Origin: CAZHAC01 sp964383855
GTDB lineage: Bacteria; Chloroflexota; Dormibacteria; Dormibacterales; Dormibacteraceae
Length of the DNA: 64,000 bases
Assembly: GCA_964383855.1 (NCBI GenBank)
Contig: CAYLIP010000003.1
Location: forward strand, 3,089 to 67,088
Direction of reading: 5' to 3'
Positions 1 through 7,995 of the stretch are shown in pieces (within the stretch, counting starts at the first letter, position 1; the number at the start of each line of letters is the position of its first letter). The notes beneath the pieces were generated by a model. It was not told where the DNA came from and made no database searches. It saw nothing but the letters and a program-made list of their open reading frames with translations. A program made the translations under genes and the position numbers.

Positions 1-459
1 GATGGCGACCGGCGGGAACACGCCAGGGATGGCGCAGCTTGCGAGCAGTGCGGGAACCAGCTCGCCGCGCTTCAGCAGCACCTCCTCGCCGGTGACGACA
101 TCGGTTGCCACGATTGTCAGCGGCAATGGCGCGGCTTCGATCGACCGGCGAGACAGAGTGGCCTCCAACAGCTTCCGCAGGGCTGCGGGGGTAACCAGGT
201 GCTGGCGCCGGCTGAGGAGGGAAAGGCCAAGCTGCATCGGCGAGACCGGAAAGACGTCCTCCCGGCGCAGCGACGTCCAGATTTCCTGGAGCTCAGCGGC
301 CGGCCGCCTGGGGTTGTTGGCCACCCATGCCGCATTCAGCGCGCCGGCCGAGGTGCCGACGCATAAATCGGGTCGAATACCGGCCTCGTAGAGCGCTTCC
401 AGCATCCCGACCTGGATGGCCGCCAGGCTGGCGCCGCCCGAGAAGACGAACGCGATCAC
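1..459 (-). CDS. Patatin-like phospholipase, partial (C-terminus beyond window)
   Basis: A 153-codon N-terminal part of a patatin-family serine lipase/esterase. It opens with the glycine-rich oxyanion loop FSGGASLAAIQVG directly after the start. The nucleophile elbow GTSAG follows at about residue 37, then a stretch ending SCAIPGVFPPVAI, a typical patatin block. The catalytic Asp would lie beyond base 1. The GTG start at 459 overlaps the TGA of the small upstream gene (GTGA), so the two are probably translationally coupled. Family members hydrolyse acyl-ester bonds of membrane or storage lipids with a Ser-Asp dyad; the substrate here is unknown. Confidence 0.88.
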   Translation of the reverse strand, partial: MIAFVFSGGASLAAIQVGMLEALYEAGIRPDLCVGTSAGALNAAWVANNPRRPAAELQEIWTSLRREDVFPVSPMQLGLSLLSRRQHLVTPAALRKLLEATLSRRSIEAAPLPLTIVATDVVTGEEVLLKRGELVPALLASCAIPGVFPPVAI

Positions 460-569
460 GATGTGCGGCGCGGCCCGCGGCCGGCGAGCGAGGCGAGAGC
501 CCACCAGGGGATCCAGACCAGTGCACCGGCCACGAAGAACGTCGACAGGATCAGAAACCAAACCAACAT
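456..569 (-). CDS. Small single-pass membrane protein (37 aa) upstream of patatin
   Basis: Starts with MLVWFLILSTFFVAGALVW, a single hydrophobic helix, followed by a short basic tail. A perfect AGGAGG ribosome-binding site (complement of 576-581) sits 6 bases upstream of the ATG. Its TGA overlaps the GTG of the patatin gene. The strong RBS plus coupling argue that it is translated. It could be a leader that drives patatin translation or a small membrane partner of the lipase. No family is recognised. Confidence 0.6.
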   Translation of the reverse strand: MLVWFLILSTFFVAGALVWIPWWALASLAGRGPRRTS

Positions 570-738
570 CGTCCGCCTCCTGTAAAACGTATGTTGGTTG
601 GTTAAAGAACGCCAAAGAGGCGGCTATTCCATGCCGCCGTCGAGGTGCGACGATGGGGCTCCAGCTGCTGGCATCGGCCCCGGGCCGCGCCTGGTTCCCA
701 GAAGACGGGCCTGCCGGCCCACCCCTACCGATGCTCGG

Positions 739-1635
739 CTAGTGGAGAGGCACCGGAAGCTTCAGCTCGACGCGCCCATCCCGCTCGCGGACCTGGAAGG
801 CTGGCTGCGGGAAGGTGGCGGGCCCGCCGCGGACCTTGCCGGAGCAGACGTCGAAGCGTGAGCCGTGCCAGGGGCAGGTGACGACCGACCCCTCCAGCTC
901 GCCCTCTTCGAGAGGCCCGCCCGCATGCGAACAGACCGCCGCGATCGCACAGAGTCTTCCGTTCAGCCGGATGACGAGGGCAGGCATCCCACCGGCGTCG
1001 ACCCGCTTCATCGTGTTCTCTGGAAACTCGGAGGCATCGCCGACACCGACAAAGTCCTCACTGGGACCCTCCGCGAAGGCGTTGCGATTGACCATCGTGC
1101 CGAAGCCGTATGCCAGGTGGCCGCCGACGTACATCCCGACCATGGCCAGGATCACGGCAACGGTGGCCAGACCGACCCCGGCCGGATGCCCGCCGGCCCA
1201 CCGCAGCGCGAGGGACGCGATCTCGAGCAGGACGACCAACGTCATGATGACGCCGTGGGTGAGGGCGGCCCGGCGCTCCATTCCGAAGGTCTCGTGAAAG
1301 TCGGTGTAGCCGGTGGCAGCCGCTCCCAGGGCTGCCAGAGTGCCGAAAGCAAGCGCGATGTCGCCGGCCTGGACGGGTATCGAGGGATAGAAGTGCGCCG
1401 CATAGTCGAGGATGACACCGACCAGCCAGGCGCCGAGCGGCGCGTCGGTCAGGGCCGGATGCAGGGGATGCCGCAGGACGGTCGTCCCGTGCGCGAGATC
1501 CTTGAGCGGCCGGCCCAGAGGTCCAAGGGCCGAGTAGACGCCGCCGACGATGTTCTGGATGAGTTCGGCCACGCCATCCATCCACGCTTGCCGGCGGAGG
1601 ATGCGGTCGAGAGCTCCTTCCGAAGAATCGGCCAT
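739..1635 (-). CDS. DUF2231 membrane protein fused to a C-terminal Rieske [2Fe-2S] domain
   Basis: 298 aa. The N-terminal 180 residues contain a DUF2231-type block (HPLHPALTDAPLGAWLVGVI) and four hydrophobic helices. The C-terminus is a Rieske ferredoxin-like domain with cluster ligands C235-x-H237 and C254-x2-H257 (CSHAGG and CPWHG). The predicted role is a membrane-anchored electron carrier, but its redox partner is unknown. It is divergent, across 40 bp, from an Fe-S-binding-type ArsR/SufR-like regulator. That pairing suggests its expression responds to Fe-S or redox status. The Rieske ligands are all present. Confidence 0.85.
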   Translation of the reverse strand: MADSSEGALDRILRRQAWMDGVAELIQNIVGGVYSALGPLGRPLKDLAHGTTVLRHPLHPALTDAPLGAWLVGVILDYAAHFYPSIPVQAGDIALAFGTLAALGAAATGYTDFHETFGMERRAALTHGVIMTLVVLLEIASLALRWAGGHPAGVGLATVAVILAMVGMYVGGHLAYGFGTMVNRNAFAEGPSEDFVGVGDASEFPENTMKRVDAGGMPALVIRLNGRLCAIAAVCSHAGGPLEEGELEGSVVTCPWHGSRFDVCSGKVRGGPATFPQPAFQVRERDGRVELKLPVPLH

Positions 1636-1648
1636 GATTTCAATAATC

Positions 1649-1660
1649 CTAACCGCTTAG
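1649..1660. promoter_or_regulatory. Palindrome CTAA-CCGC-TTAG between divergent Rieske and SufR-like genes
   Basis: A 12-bp inverted repeat sits in the middle of a 40-bp AT-rich intergenic gap (1636-1675) separating two divergent genes. In such a short space it must overlap both promoters, so it is a candidate operator for the adjacent regulator. Only the palindrome is visible; binding is inferred. Confidence 0.4.
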
Positions 1661-1675
1661 TTTTAGAATTGCAGC

Positions 1676-2311
1676 ATGGCGCGTGACGAGGAGTTGACAC
1701 GGCTTGCCGCGCTCGGCGAACCGACTCGGCGCGAGATCTACGACCACGTGGCGGCGAGCGGCCGTGAGGTGAGCCGGGACGAGGCCGCCCGCGCCGTCGG
1801 GGTCAGCCGCAAGCTGGCCGCTTTCCACCTCGAGAGGCTGCTCCAGTCGGGTCTGCTCGAAGCCGTCTACCGCCGCATGACGGGGCGCTCCGGACCCGGC
1901 GCCGGCCGGCCGGCGAAGCTTTACCGCAGGGCTCCGAGAGAGACGGCGGTCAGCCTCCCCGAGCGGCAGTACGACCTGCTGGCCAGGATCCTCGTGGCCG
2001 CGGAACCCGATCCGGAGTCCGTCAGGCGAGCCGCCCGGGATGCCGGGCTCTCGCTCCACCGAGCGGGTCGCGGGCGTGCGGGCCTTCTTCGGACGCTTTC
2101 GAACCACGGCTATGAGCCGTACGGAGAACACGGCGAGATCCGGCTCCGCAACTGCCCCTTCGACGCCGTTGCCCAGGAGAACCGGTCCGTGGTCTGTGAC
2201 CTCAACCTCGCGCTTCTGACGGCGCTCAGGGATGCGACGGGCGCGTCCGGCCTGATTCCGGCGCTTGACCCGAAGCCCGGCTGCTGCTGCGTGGTCTTCC
2301 GTTCGAACTAG
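1676..2311 (+). CDS. ArsR/SufR-like winged-helix regulator with C-terminal Fe-S cysteines
   Basis: 211 aa. The N-terminal winged helix (residues 5-65, AARAVGVSRKLAAFHLERL) is of the ArsR type. The C-terminus has the SufR-like arrangement NCPF (C160), C174 in SVVCDLNLAL, and a CCC cluster at 203-205. SufR-type repressors coordinate a [4Fe-4S] cluster through three such cysteines and control Fe-S assembly genes. Here the divergent neighbour is a Rieske protein rather than suf genes, so the regulon is probably different. The start is the ATG at 1676, with a very short leader. Confidence 0.82.
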   Translation: MARDEELTRLAALGEPTRREIYDHVAASGREVSRDEAARAVGVSRKLAAFHLERLLQSGLLEAVYRRMTGRSGPGAGRPAKLYRRAPRETAVSLPERQYDLLARILVAAEPDPESVRRAARDAGLSLHRAGRGRAGLLRTLSNHGYEPYGEHGEIRLRNCPFDAVAQENRSVVCDLNLALLTALRDATGASGLIPALDPKPGCCCVVFRSN

Positions 2312-2350
2312 AGCCGTCACCGGGCGCGGGCCGGCCATTCCGCACTCGGC

Positions 2351-3304
2351 CTACCGGTCGTCGAACTCCGCGAGGAGCGCCAACGCACCTTCCCAGAGGC
2401 GTTTGGGGACCTCTTTCGCCGGCAGCAACTCCTGGATGAGCCCCACCCCTTCGCCGGCCATCGGAAACTCGCCGGCGGCGAAGCCGTCGAGGAACCGGCT
2501 TCTGAGCTCGTCACTCATCGCCGGCCACTCGGCCATGCGATCGGCCCACTCCTCCGTCCACGTGTTCCGGACCGTCCGGACGATGGCCCCAGGCCACACC
2601 TCCTTGCGCAGCGCGTCGTACAGCTTGCTGGCGACGGTCTCGTCGCCGCTGGCTCTGAGCACCTCCTGCTTCCAGCGGTTCGCCACCGGCGCTTCGTGAG
2701 TCGCAAGGAAGCGCGTGCCGACCAGAGCACCGGCGGCGCCGAGGACGATGGCGGCTGCCACCCCCCGAGCGTCGACGATCCCGCCCGCCGCCACCACCGG
2801 CGCCGGCGCGACCGCGTCCACGACCTCGGGAACCAGGGTCAGCGTGCCCCGGGGCCCCACGTGCCCTCCACCCTCTCCACCCTGAGCGACGATCACGTCG
2901 ACGCCCGCGTTCCGGGCGCGGATCGCCTCCCGAACGGTCCCCACCTGGTGCACGACCAGGATGCCGGCCTCATGCGCTTTGTCGGTCACCGCGCTCGGGT
3001 CACCCCAGGCGGTCGAGAGTACGGCGACGCCGGCGCCGAGCGAGACATCGACGGCCTCCGCGTTGAGGTGCGCGATCACGTGGTTCACGCCGAAGGGGCG
3101 CGAGGTCAGCGTTTGGGTCTCCTCGATCAAGGCGCTCACCTGCGCGGGCGGCCGGCGAAGGCAACCCAGGATGCCGAGACCGCCTCCCTCGGAGGCGGCA
3201 GCGACGAGGGCCGGCGAGGTGGCCGCGCCCATGCCCGCCTGGAGGATCGGGTAGTCGATCCCGAGCAACGCAGTGAGAGCTCGAGGGCCAGCGAATCCAG
3301 GCAC
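2351..3304 (-). CDS. Nitronate monooxygenase / 2-nitropropane dioxygenase family
   Basis: 317-aa FMN-dependent TIM-barrel protein. It opens with the family signature (LLGIDYPILQAGMGAATSP), has GGEGGGHVG in the middle and a phosphate-binding VVAAGGIVDARGVAAAI followed by GALVGTRFLATHEAP. Such enzymes oxidise alkyl nitronates such as propionate-3-nitronate, or act as FMN-dependent enoyl-ACP reductase-like proteins. The start is GTG at 3304. It lies tail to tail with the SufR-like gene (39 bp apart) and is divergent from the GH15 gene. Confidence 0.85.
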   Translation of the reverse strand: MPGFAGPRALTALLGIDYPILQAGMGAATSPALVAAASEGGGLGILGCLRRPPAQVSALIEETQTLTSRPFGVNHVIAHLNAEAVDVSLGAGVAVLSTAWGDPSAVTDKAHEAGILVVHQVGTVREAIRARNAGVDVIVAQGGEGGGHVGPRGTLTLVPEVVDAVAPAPVVAAGGIVDARGVAAAIVLGAAGALVGTRFLATHEAPVANRWKQEVLRASGDETVASKLYDALRKEVWPGAIVRTVRNTWTEEWADRMAEWPAMSDELRSRFLDGFAAGEFPMAGEGVGLIQELLPAKEVPKRLWEGALALLAEFDDR

Positions 3305-3423
3305 GATCTAACGCCGTTTGTCCTTAGCTATAGAGCTACTGTAAGGTCGTCATCCAGGTCACGGCAATGTGCAAGCGTCCGGCATCCGAGACCTCAGCAC
3401 GACTCCAGGAGCGGCAGTAGGGA

Positions 3424-5247
3424 ATGGCTCAGGCGCCGATCGCTGACTACGCCATGGTGGGCGACACGCGCACGGCGGCGCTGATATCACGAGCCGGCTC
3501 CATCGACTGGCTCTGCCTGCCGCGCTTCGACGGCGATCCCGTCTTCGGGCAGCTGATCGACGCCGAGCGTGGCGGCCGGTTCGAGGTGGCGGTTGCGGGG
3601 GGCCACGTCGAGTCGCGCAGCTATCGCCCGGAGTCCCCGGTGCTGGACACTCAGTGGCGGGGGCCATCGGGCGCGGTCACGGTCACCGACGCCATGCCCG
3701 TCGACGTCACTGGGTTGCGGCCGCAGCTGACGCTGATCCGCCACGTCGTCTGCACGTCGGGCGAGGTCGATGTCAGCGTGCTCTTCGACCCCCGACTGGG
3801 CCTGCCCGGGCGGCCTCCGCGCGACAGCCGGCGCGGCCAAGCGCTTTTCTGCGAGTGGGGATCCCTGGCACTCGTCCTTCAGTGCTTTCCCGGACCAACG
3901 CCCGAAGCAGGCAGACCCTACTCCGCGAAACTCCGCCAGGGGGAAGCCCTGACGCTGCTCGCCTCGCTGGCCGACCGGACGGCCGCCGTCCTGCTGCCGC
4001 CGGCGCAAGCGGTCGCCCTGATCGAGGAGGCCGACCGCGACTGGCGGCGCTGGTCGGCTGAGATCGAGTACTCCGGTCCCTTCCGGCAGGCTGTCGTGCG
4101 AAGCCTGATCACGCTGCGCCTGCTCACCTATTCGCCATCGGGGGCTCCGGTGGCCGCTCCCACCATGTCGCTCCCGGAGCGGATCGGAGGCGAGCTCAAC
4201 TGGGACTACCGATATGCCTGGCCGCGCGACGCCGGGATCGGGTCCGGAGCTTTCATGGCCGCCGGCCGTACTCAGGAAGCGCAGGCATTTCTGCGCTGGC
4301 TCGGAGTCGCGAGCCGGCTGACGCTGCCCCGGATGCGAGTCCTCTACACGCTCGACGGGACGCCCGGCCATCGCGAGCGCGAGATCCAGGGTGTGTCGGG
4401 CTATCGGCGAAGCCTGCCCGTGCGAGCCGCGAACGCTGCCGCTGAGCAGCACCAGCTGGACGTCTACGGCTGGGTTGTCGACGCCGGCTGGCACCTGGCC
4501 AGCCTGGGTTCGCCACTGGACGGACCGAGCTGGCGGATGATCCGCTCGCTGGCGGACTTCGTCGCCTCGCGGTGGCGGGAGCCGGATGCCGGGATCTGGG
4601 AAGAGCGGGAGGAGCCGCGGCACCACGTCTCCTCCAAGCTGATGGCCTTCGTCGCCCTGGACCGGGCCGCCCGAATCGCGCACCTCCAGAAAAGCGACCT
4701 CGGCCGAGCCCGGAGATGGGAGCGCGAGCGGGAGGCGCTGCGCGCCGACGTCCGCGAACGGGGATGGAACGACGAGCTCAAGTCCTACACGGCTTCGTAC
4801 GGCTCCAACCACCTCGACGCCGCTCTCCTGCTGGTCGCCATGTCGGAGCTGGAGGACTCGCACCCGGAACGCATCAGGTCAACGATCGATGCCATCCGCG
4901 AACGACTGGGGGCGGGCGGCGTCCTCCTCTACCGCTACCTCGGCCGCGATGGCCGGCCGGTCGGTGAGGGAGCGTTCCTCGCCTGCACCTTCTGGATGAT
5001 CGACGCGCTCGCCCGCTGCGGTCAGGTGGACGAGGCCGAGGACCTACTCGACCGGGCTGTCCGGCTCGGCGGCGAGCTCGGTCTCCTGGCCGAGGAGATC
5101 GACCCCGCCACGGGCGAGATGCTGGGGAACCATCCACAGGCTCTCAGCCACTCGACGCTGGTGGCGGCCGCGCTCTCGATCGAGGCGGCTAAGGCTTCAG
5201 GAACCCACCCAGGATCGCGCCGTAGGCGACGTGAGCCAGCAGCGTGA
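3424..5247 (+). CDS. Glycoside hydrolase family 15 protein (glucoamylase/trehalase-like)
   Basis: 607 aa, the usual length for bacterial GH15 proteins with the trehalase-like N-terminal beta domain (IADYAMVGDTRTAALISRAG at the start). The (alpha/alpha)6 barrel has GGELNWDYRYAWPRDAGIG. The likely acid Glu lies in GIWEEREEPRHHVSSK and the likely base Glu in EEIDPATGEMLGNHPQALSHS. Members cleave alpha-glucosides such as maltodextrin or trehalose. No signal peptide is seen, so it is probably cytoplasmic. Its 3' end overlaps the convergent membrane gene by 59 bp. Confidence 0.9.
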   Translation: MAQAPIADYAMVGDTRTAALISRAGSIDWLCLPRFDGDPVFGQLIDAERGGRFEVAVAGGHVESRSYRPESPVLDTQWRGPSGAVTVTDAMPVDVTGLRPQLTLIRHVVCTSGEVDVSVLFDPRLGLPGRPPRDSRRGQALFCEWGSLALVLQCFPGPTPEAGRPYSAKLRQGEALTLLASLADRTAAVLLPPAQAVALIEEADRDWRRWSAEIEYSGPFRQAVVRSLITLRLLTYSPSGAPVAAPTMSLPERIGGELNWDYRYAWPRDAGIGSGAFMAAGRTQEAQAFLRWLGVASRLTLPRMRVLYTLDGTPGHREREIQGVSGYRRSLPVRAANAAAEQHQLDVYGWVVDAGWHLASLGSPLDGPSWRMIRSLADFVASRWREPDAGIWEEREEPRHHVSSKLMAFVALDRAARIAHLQKSDLGRARRWEREREALRADVRERGWNDELKSYTASYGSNHLDAALLLVAMSELEDSHPERIRSTIDAIRERLGAGGVLLYRYLGRDGRPVGEGAFLACTFWMIDALARCGQVDEAEDLLDRAVRLGGELGLLAEEIDPATGEMLGNHPQALSHSTLVAAALSIEAAKASGTHPGSRRRRREPAA

Positions 5248-5662
5248 CGGCGACCGTTCGCCGGCCGTAGTTCTGCGCGAACAGCGCCGGCGGTTCGAGG
5301 ACGGCGAACTGGAGACCCGTGCGCTCAGACGCCATCCGCGGGTGGATGGCGGGCAGGGCGGGAATGATGAGCGTCAGCGCGAGCAGGCCGTGGACCAGGC
5401 CGAAAGCCGCGCCCAGCAGCCACCCCGACCTGCCCATCAGCGCAAAGGCCGATGCGTAGAAGAGAGCGAAGACCTGGCCGATGGCGAAGTGGATCAGGAT
5501 GCCGGGCGCCCGCGCCCTGTCAAGGTCGGCGGTCACCATCGTGCCGAGCATGGTCGGCAGGTCCATCCGCGTCTGCCGGCCCAGCTGCGCGGCCACCATG
5601 ACACCCGTCAGCACGGCGGTGGCGATGAAGCCGAAGGTGAGCCAGCCCAGCCAATCCACCAC
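5189..5662 (-). CDS. Small multi-pass membrane protein, unknown function
   Basis: About 157 aa with four predicted hydrophobic segments (for example WLTFGFIATAVLTGVMVAAQ and LLGAAFGLVHGLLALTLIIP) and a C-terminal LLAHVAYGAILGGFLKP. The reading frame continues upstream antisense to the SDR gene. The likely start is therefore one of the tandem GTG codons at 5662/5659, which nearly abut the divergent SDR start. It resembles uncharacterised membrane proteins found in soil bacteria; I do not recognise a named family with certainty. Confidence 0.65.
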   Translation of the reverse strand: MVDWLGWLTFGFIATAVLTGVMVAAQLGRQTRMDLPTMLGTMVTADLDRARAPGILIHFAIGQVFALFYASAFALMGRSGWLLGAAFGLVHGLLALTLIIPALPAIHPRMASERTGLQFAVLEPPALFAQNYGRRTVAVTLLAHVAYGAILGGFLKP

Positions 5663-5668
5663 CAGATA

Positions 5669-6691
5669 ATGAACCAGCAACCCATGAGACCAAGAGTGGT
5701 GGTGATCACTGGAGCATCGAGCGGCATCGGCCGGGCGTGCGCCCGTCGCTTCGCGGCGGCCGGCTACCGCCTGGGCCTCATCGCCCGCTCCCGGGAGGGC
5801 CTGGCGGCGGCGGCGCGCGAGGCCGAGGCGGCCGGCTCGGAGGCGCTGGTCATCCAGGGAGACGTCGCCCGGGACGAAGACGTCGAGCGGCTCGCCTCGG
5901 AAACTGACGAACGCTTCGGCGCGATCGACGTCTGGGTTAAAAACGCGATGGTCACCCTGCTGTCGCCGGTGGCGGAGATGGCATCCGAGGAGTTCCGGCG
6001 TGTGATCGAGGTGAACTATCTCGGCACGGTTCATGGAACGTTGGCCGCTCTCCGGCGGATGCGCCCGCGAGGCCAGGGGACCATCGTCCAGGTCGGTTCG
6101 GCGCTCGCCTACCGCTCCATCCCGCTCCAGAGCGCTTATTGCGCGAGCAAGGCTGCCATCCGCGCCTTCACCGATTCCCTGCGCTCAGAGCTTTTCCACG
6201 ACGGAAGTCCGATCCGGGTGACGATGGTCCAGCTGCCCGCCGTCAACACGCCGCAGTTCGAGGTCATGCGCAACCGGATGCCGCGCAAGCCGCAGCCGGT
6301 GGCGCCGGTCTACGCGCCGTCGATGATCGCGGACGCGATCCTTCACGCCGCCGAACATCCGGATCGGGAGATGACTGTTGCGGCGAGCGCGGTCAAGGCG
6401 ATCTGGGGCCAGAAGCTCGTGCCAGGTCTGCTCGACCGGTACCTCGCGTCGTCGGGGTATGAGTCGCAGCAACGTCCGGAGGCAGACGAGCTCGGGCGCC
6501 TGGACAATCTTTTCGAGCCGCTTCCGGGGGACCGCGGCGCCGACGGCCCTTTCACGAACCGAAGCCGCGATTCGAGCCTCCAGGTCTGGCTGCGACGGCA
6601 TCGCGCCGCGGGGATCGCGTCCGGCATGGCGATTGCGGCTGCAGGGGCAGGTGTCGCCGCCAGACGGCGCGCGGCCGGATCATTCCGCTAG
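5669..6691 (+). CDS. Short-chain dehydrogenase/reductase with C-terminal hydrophobic tail
   Basis: 340 aa from the ATG at 5669; an alternative ATG lies at 5684. Classical SDR features are the nucleotide loop TGASSGIGRA, a catalytic Ser in VQVGSALAYRSIPLQS and YCASKAA (the Y-x3-K pair). The usual NNA motif reads KNA here (WVKNAMV), with a Lys in place of the first Asn. After about residue 240 there is a charged extension and a final hydrophobic segment (GIASGMAIAAAGAGVAA) that could anchor it to the membrane. The substrate is unknown. Confidence 0.85.
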   Translation: MNQQPMRPRVVVITGASSGIGRACARRFAAAGYRLGLIARSREGLAAAAREAEAAGSEALVIQGDVARDEDVERLASETDERFGAIDVWVKNAMVTLLSPVAEMASEEFRRVIEVNYLGTVHGTLAALRRMRPRGQGTIVQVGSALAYRSIPLQSAYCASKAAIRAFTDSLRSELFHDGSPIRVTMVQLPAVNTPQFEVMRNRMPRKPQPVAPVYAPSMIADAILHAAEHPDREMTVAASAVKAIWGQKLVPGLLDRYLASSGYESQQRPEADELGRLDNLFEPLPGDRGADGPFTNRSRDSSLQVWLRRHRAAGIASGMAIAAAGAGVAARRRAAGSFR

Positions 6692-6998
6692 CGCTGGTCA
6701 ACCATAGCGCGGTGACGAATCGGGGGCGGTGAGCGCTGCGGGATCATGCAGAGCCCATGCCGCATGATTTGGCTTTCCCGACCCAACTCGGCCATCGGCG
6801 CCACCACACCCACTGGCTCGGCTGGCCGGGACGGCTAAAAGACTGACGCCTCTCAGCAGGCGTCCGGCCGCGGCACCGGCAAAGGGCGGCTGAGGTATCG
6901 CCCGGCTGCACTCGTAGCGTGCAAGAACCTGCCTTCGGCCGGCCTCGCATCGTCTGAACGATGCGGCGTATACCTCCTCCTGAGGAGGACCCAAAGGT
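6692..6998 (+). other. 307-bp gene-free leader region
   Basis: No convincing coding sequence. It holds two perfect 7-bp stems: ATCATGC/GCATGAT around 6742-6767, and GACGCCT-CTCAGC-AGGCGTC at 6845-6864. Near the 3' end is an inverted repeat covering the Shine-Dalgarno of the next gene. It may be a structured 5' leader; no known riboswitch class is recognised. Confidence 0.4.
6975..6989 (+). promoter_or_regulatory. Shine-Dalgarno embedded in a perfect hairpin
   Basis: TCCTCC-TGA-GGAGGA forms a 6-bp stem with a 3-base loop. Its right arm is the GGAGG ribosome-binding site located 10 bases before the ATG at 6999. Folding would hide the SD, so translation of the downstream reductase could be conditional. 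The symmetry is visible; the regulatory role is inferred. Confidence 0.45.
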
Positions 6999-7637
6999 AT
7001 GAAGGTTGCGATCATCGGCTCAGGGAACGTAGGCAAGGCGCTCGCGAGCTCCGCGGTCGGCGCCGGTCATGCGGTCACGCTGGCGGCGCACGACCCGTCG
7101 CACGCCGAGGGCGCGGCGAAGGCGACGCAGGCACGAGCGGCACGCTCGAGCAAGGAGGCGGTCAAGGATGCCGAGCTCGTCGTGCTGGCGGTGCCGGCCA
7201 ACGCGGTGGACGAGGTCATTGACGAGCTGAGGCCGGAAATCGACGGCAAGGTCATCGTCGATGTCACCAACCGCCTGAACATGCAGGATCCGACGTCGTC
7301 GATTGATGGCTCATCCAACGCCGAGCACATTCAGCAGAAGGCTCCGACCGCCCATGTGGTGAAGGCGTTCAACTACGCCTTCGCGTCGAACATGGCCGAC
7401 CCCGAACTCGAGGGCACCAGGCTGGACGCCTTCGTCGCCGGCGACGACAAGGGGGCCAAAGAGAAGGTCGCTGGGTTTGCCGAGTCGATCGGGTTCCGGC
7501 CGATAGACGCGGGCGCGCTCGGGATGGCTCGAGCGCTGGAGGCGATGGCGGTGCTCAACATCTCCCTCCAGGTCCAGCACGGTTGGCCGTGGCAGAGCGG
7601 GTGGAAGTTGGTCGGCCCAACTGGCGACGGATCCTGA
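6999..7637 (+). CDS. F420-dependent NADP oxidoreductase family protein (NpdG-like)
   Basis: 212 aa. The Rossmann nucleotide loop is at the very N-terminus (MKVAIIGSGNVGKALASSAV), followed by ELVVLAVPANAVDEVI and VIVDVTNRLN. The tail contains VKAFNY, a motif shared by NpdG/F420H2:NADP+ reductases and related NADP-binding oxidoreductases. The family transfers hydride between F420 and NADP+; whether this organism makes F420 cannot be told from the window. The ATG is supported by the upstream GGAGG, which lies in a hairpin. It stands alone between two intergenic regions. Confidence 0.82.
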   Translation: MKVAIIGSGNVGKALASSAVGAGHAVTLAAHDPSHAEGAAKATQARAARSSKEAVKDAELVVLAVPANAVDEVIDELRPEIDGKVIVDVTNRLNMQDPTSSIDGSSNAEHIQQKAPTAHVVKAFNYAFASNMADPELEGTRLDAFVAGDDKGAKEKVAGFAESIGFRPIDAGALGMARALEAMAVLNISLQVQHGWPWQSGWKLVGPTGDGS

Positions 7638-7995
7638 GCTGCGCCGTTGCAGCCGGTCGTCCTTTAGCTCCTGAGCCACCAGCTTGAGCCGTTCCGAAGG
7701 AACCAACTGACCCGCCCATTTGGAACCTGGCACTGGCCGCCGGACGGACCAAAACCCACCCATCTTGGCCAGGGTTGTTTCTGGGCTCATCCGCCTGGTT
7801 CGGTTCCTGCAGGATAAGGCGGGGCGGCGGTCGCGCGCATCGTCAGCTACAAAATGGAAGAAAAGGAACAAACGTCGGGTCGTGACCTGACGTTGAGGTC
7901 CGGCTCGGCGATGTCGTCGAGGAAGAAGCGCGTCCTCAGGCGCTCTGATCGAGCGAATCACGGGATGACATGGCGCGCGCTGAACCTTCCGACTA
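7638..7995. other. 358-bp gene-free region
   Basis: No supportable gene, RNA or repeat is seen. It separates the NADP reductase-like gene from the acyl-CoA synthetase, both on the plus strand, and probably contains the promoter of the latter. The reading frames crossing it lack family similarity and ribosome-binding sites. Confidence 0.4.
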
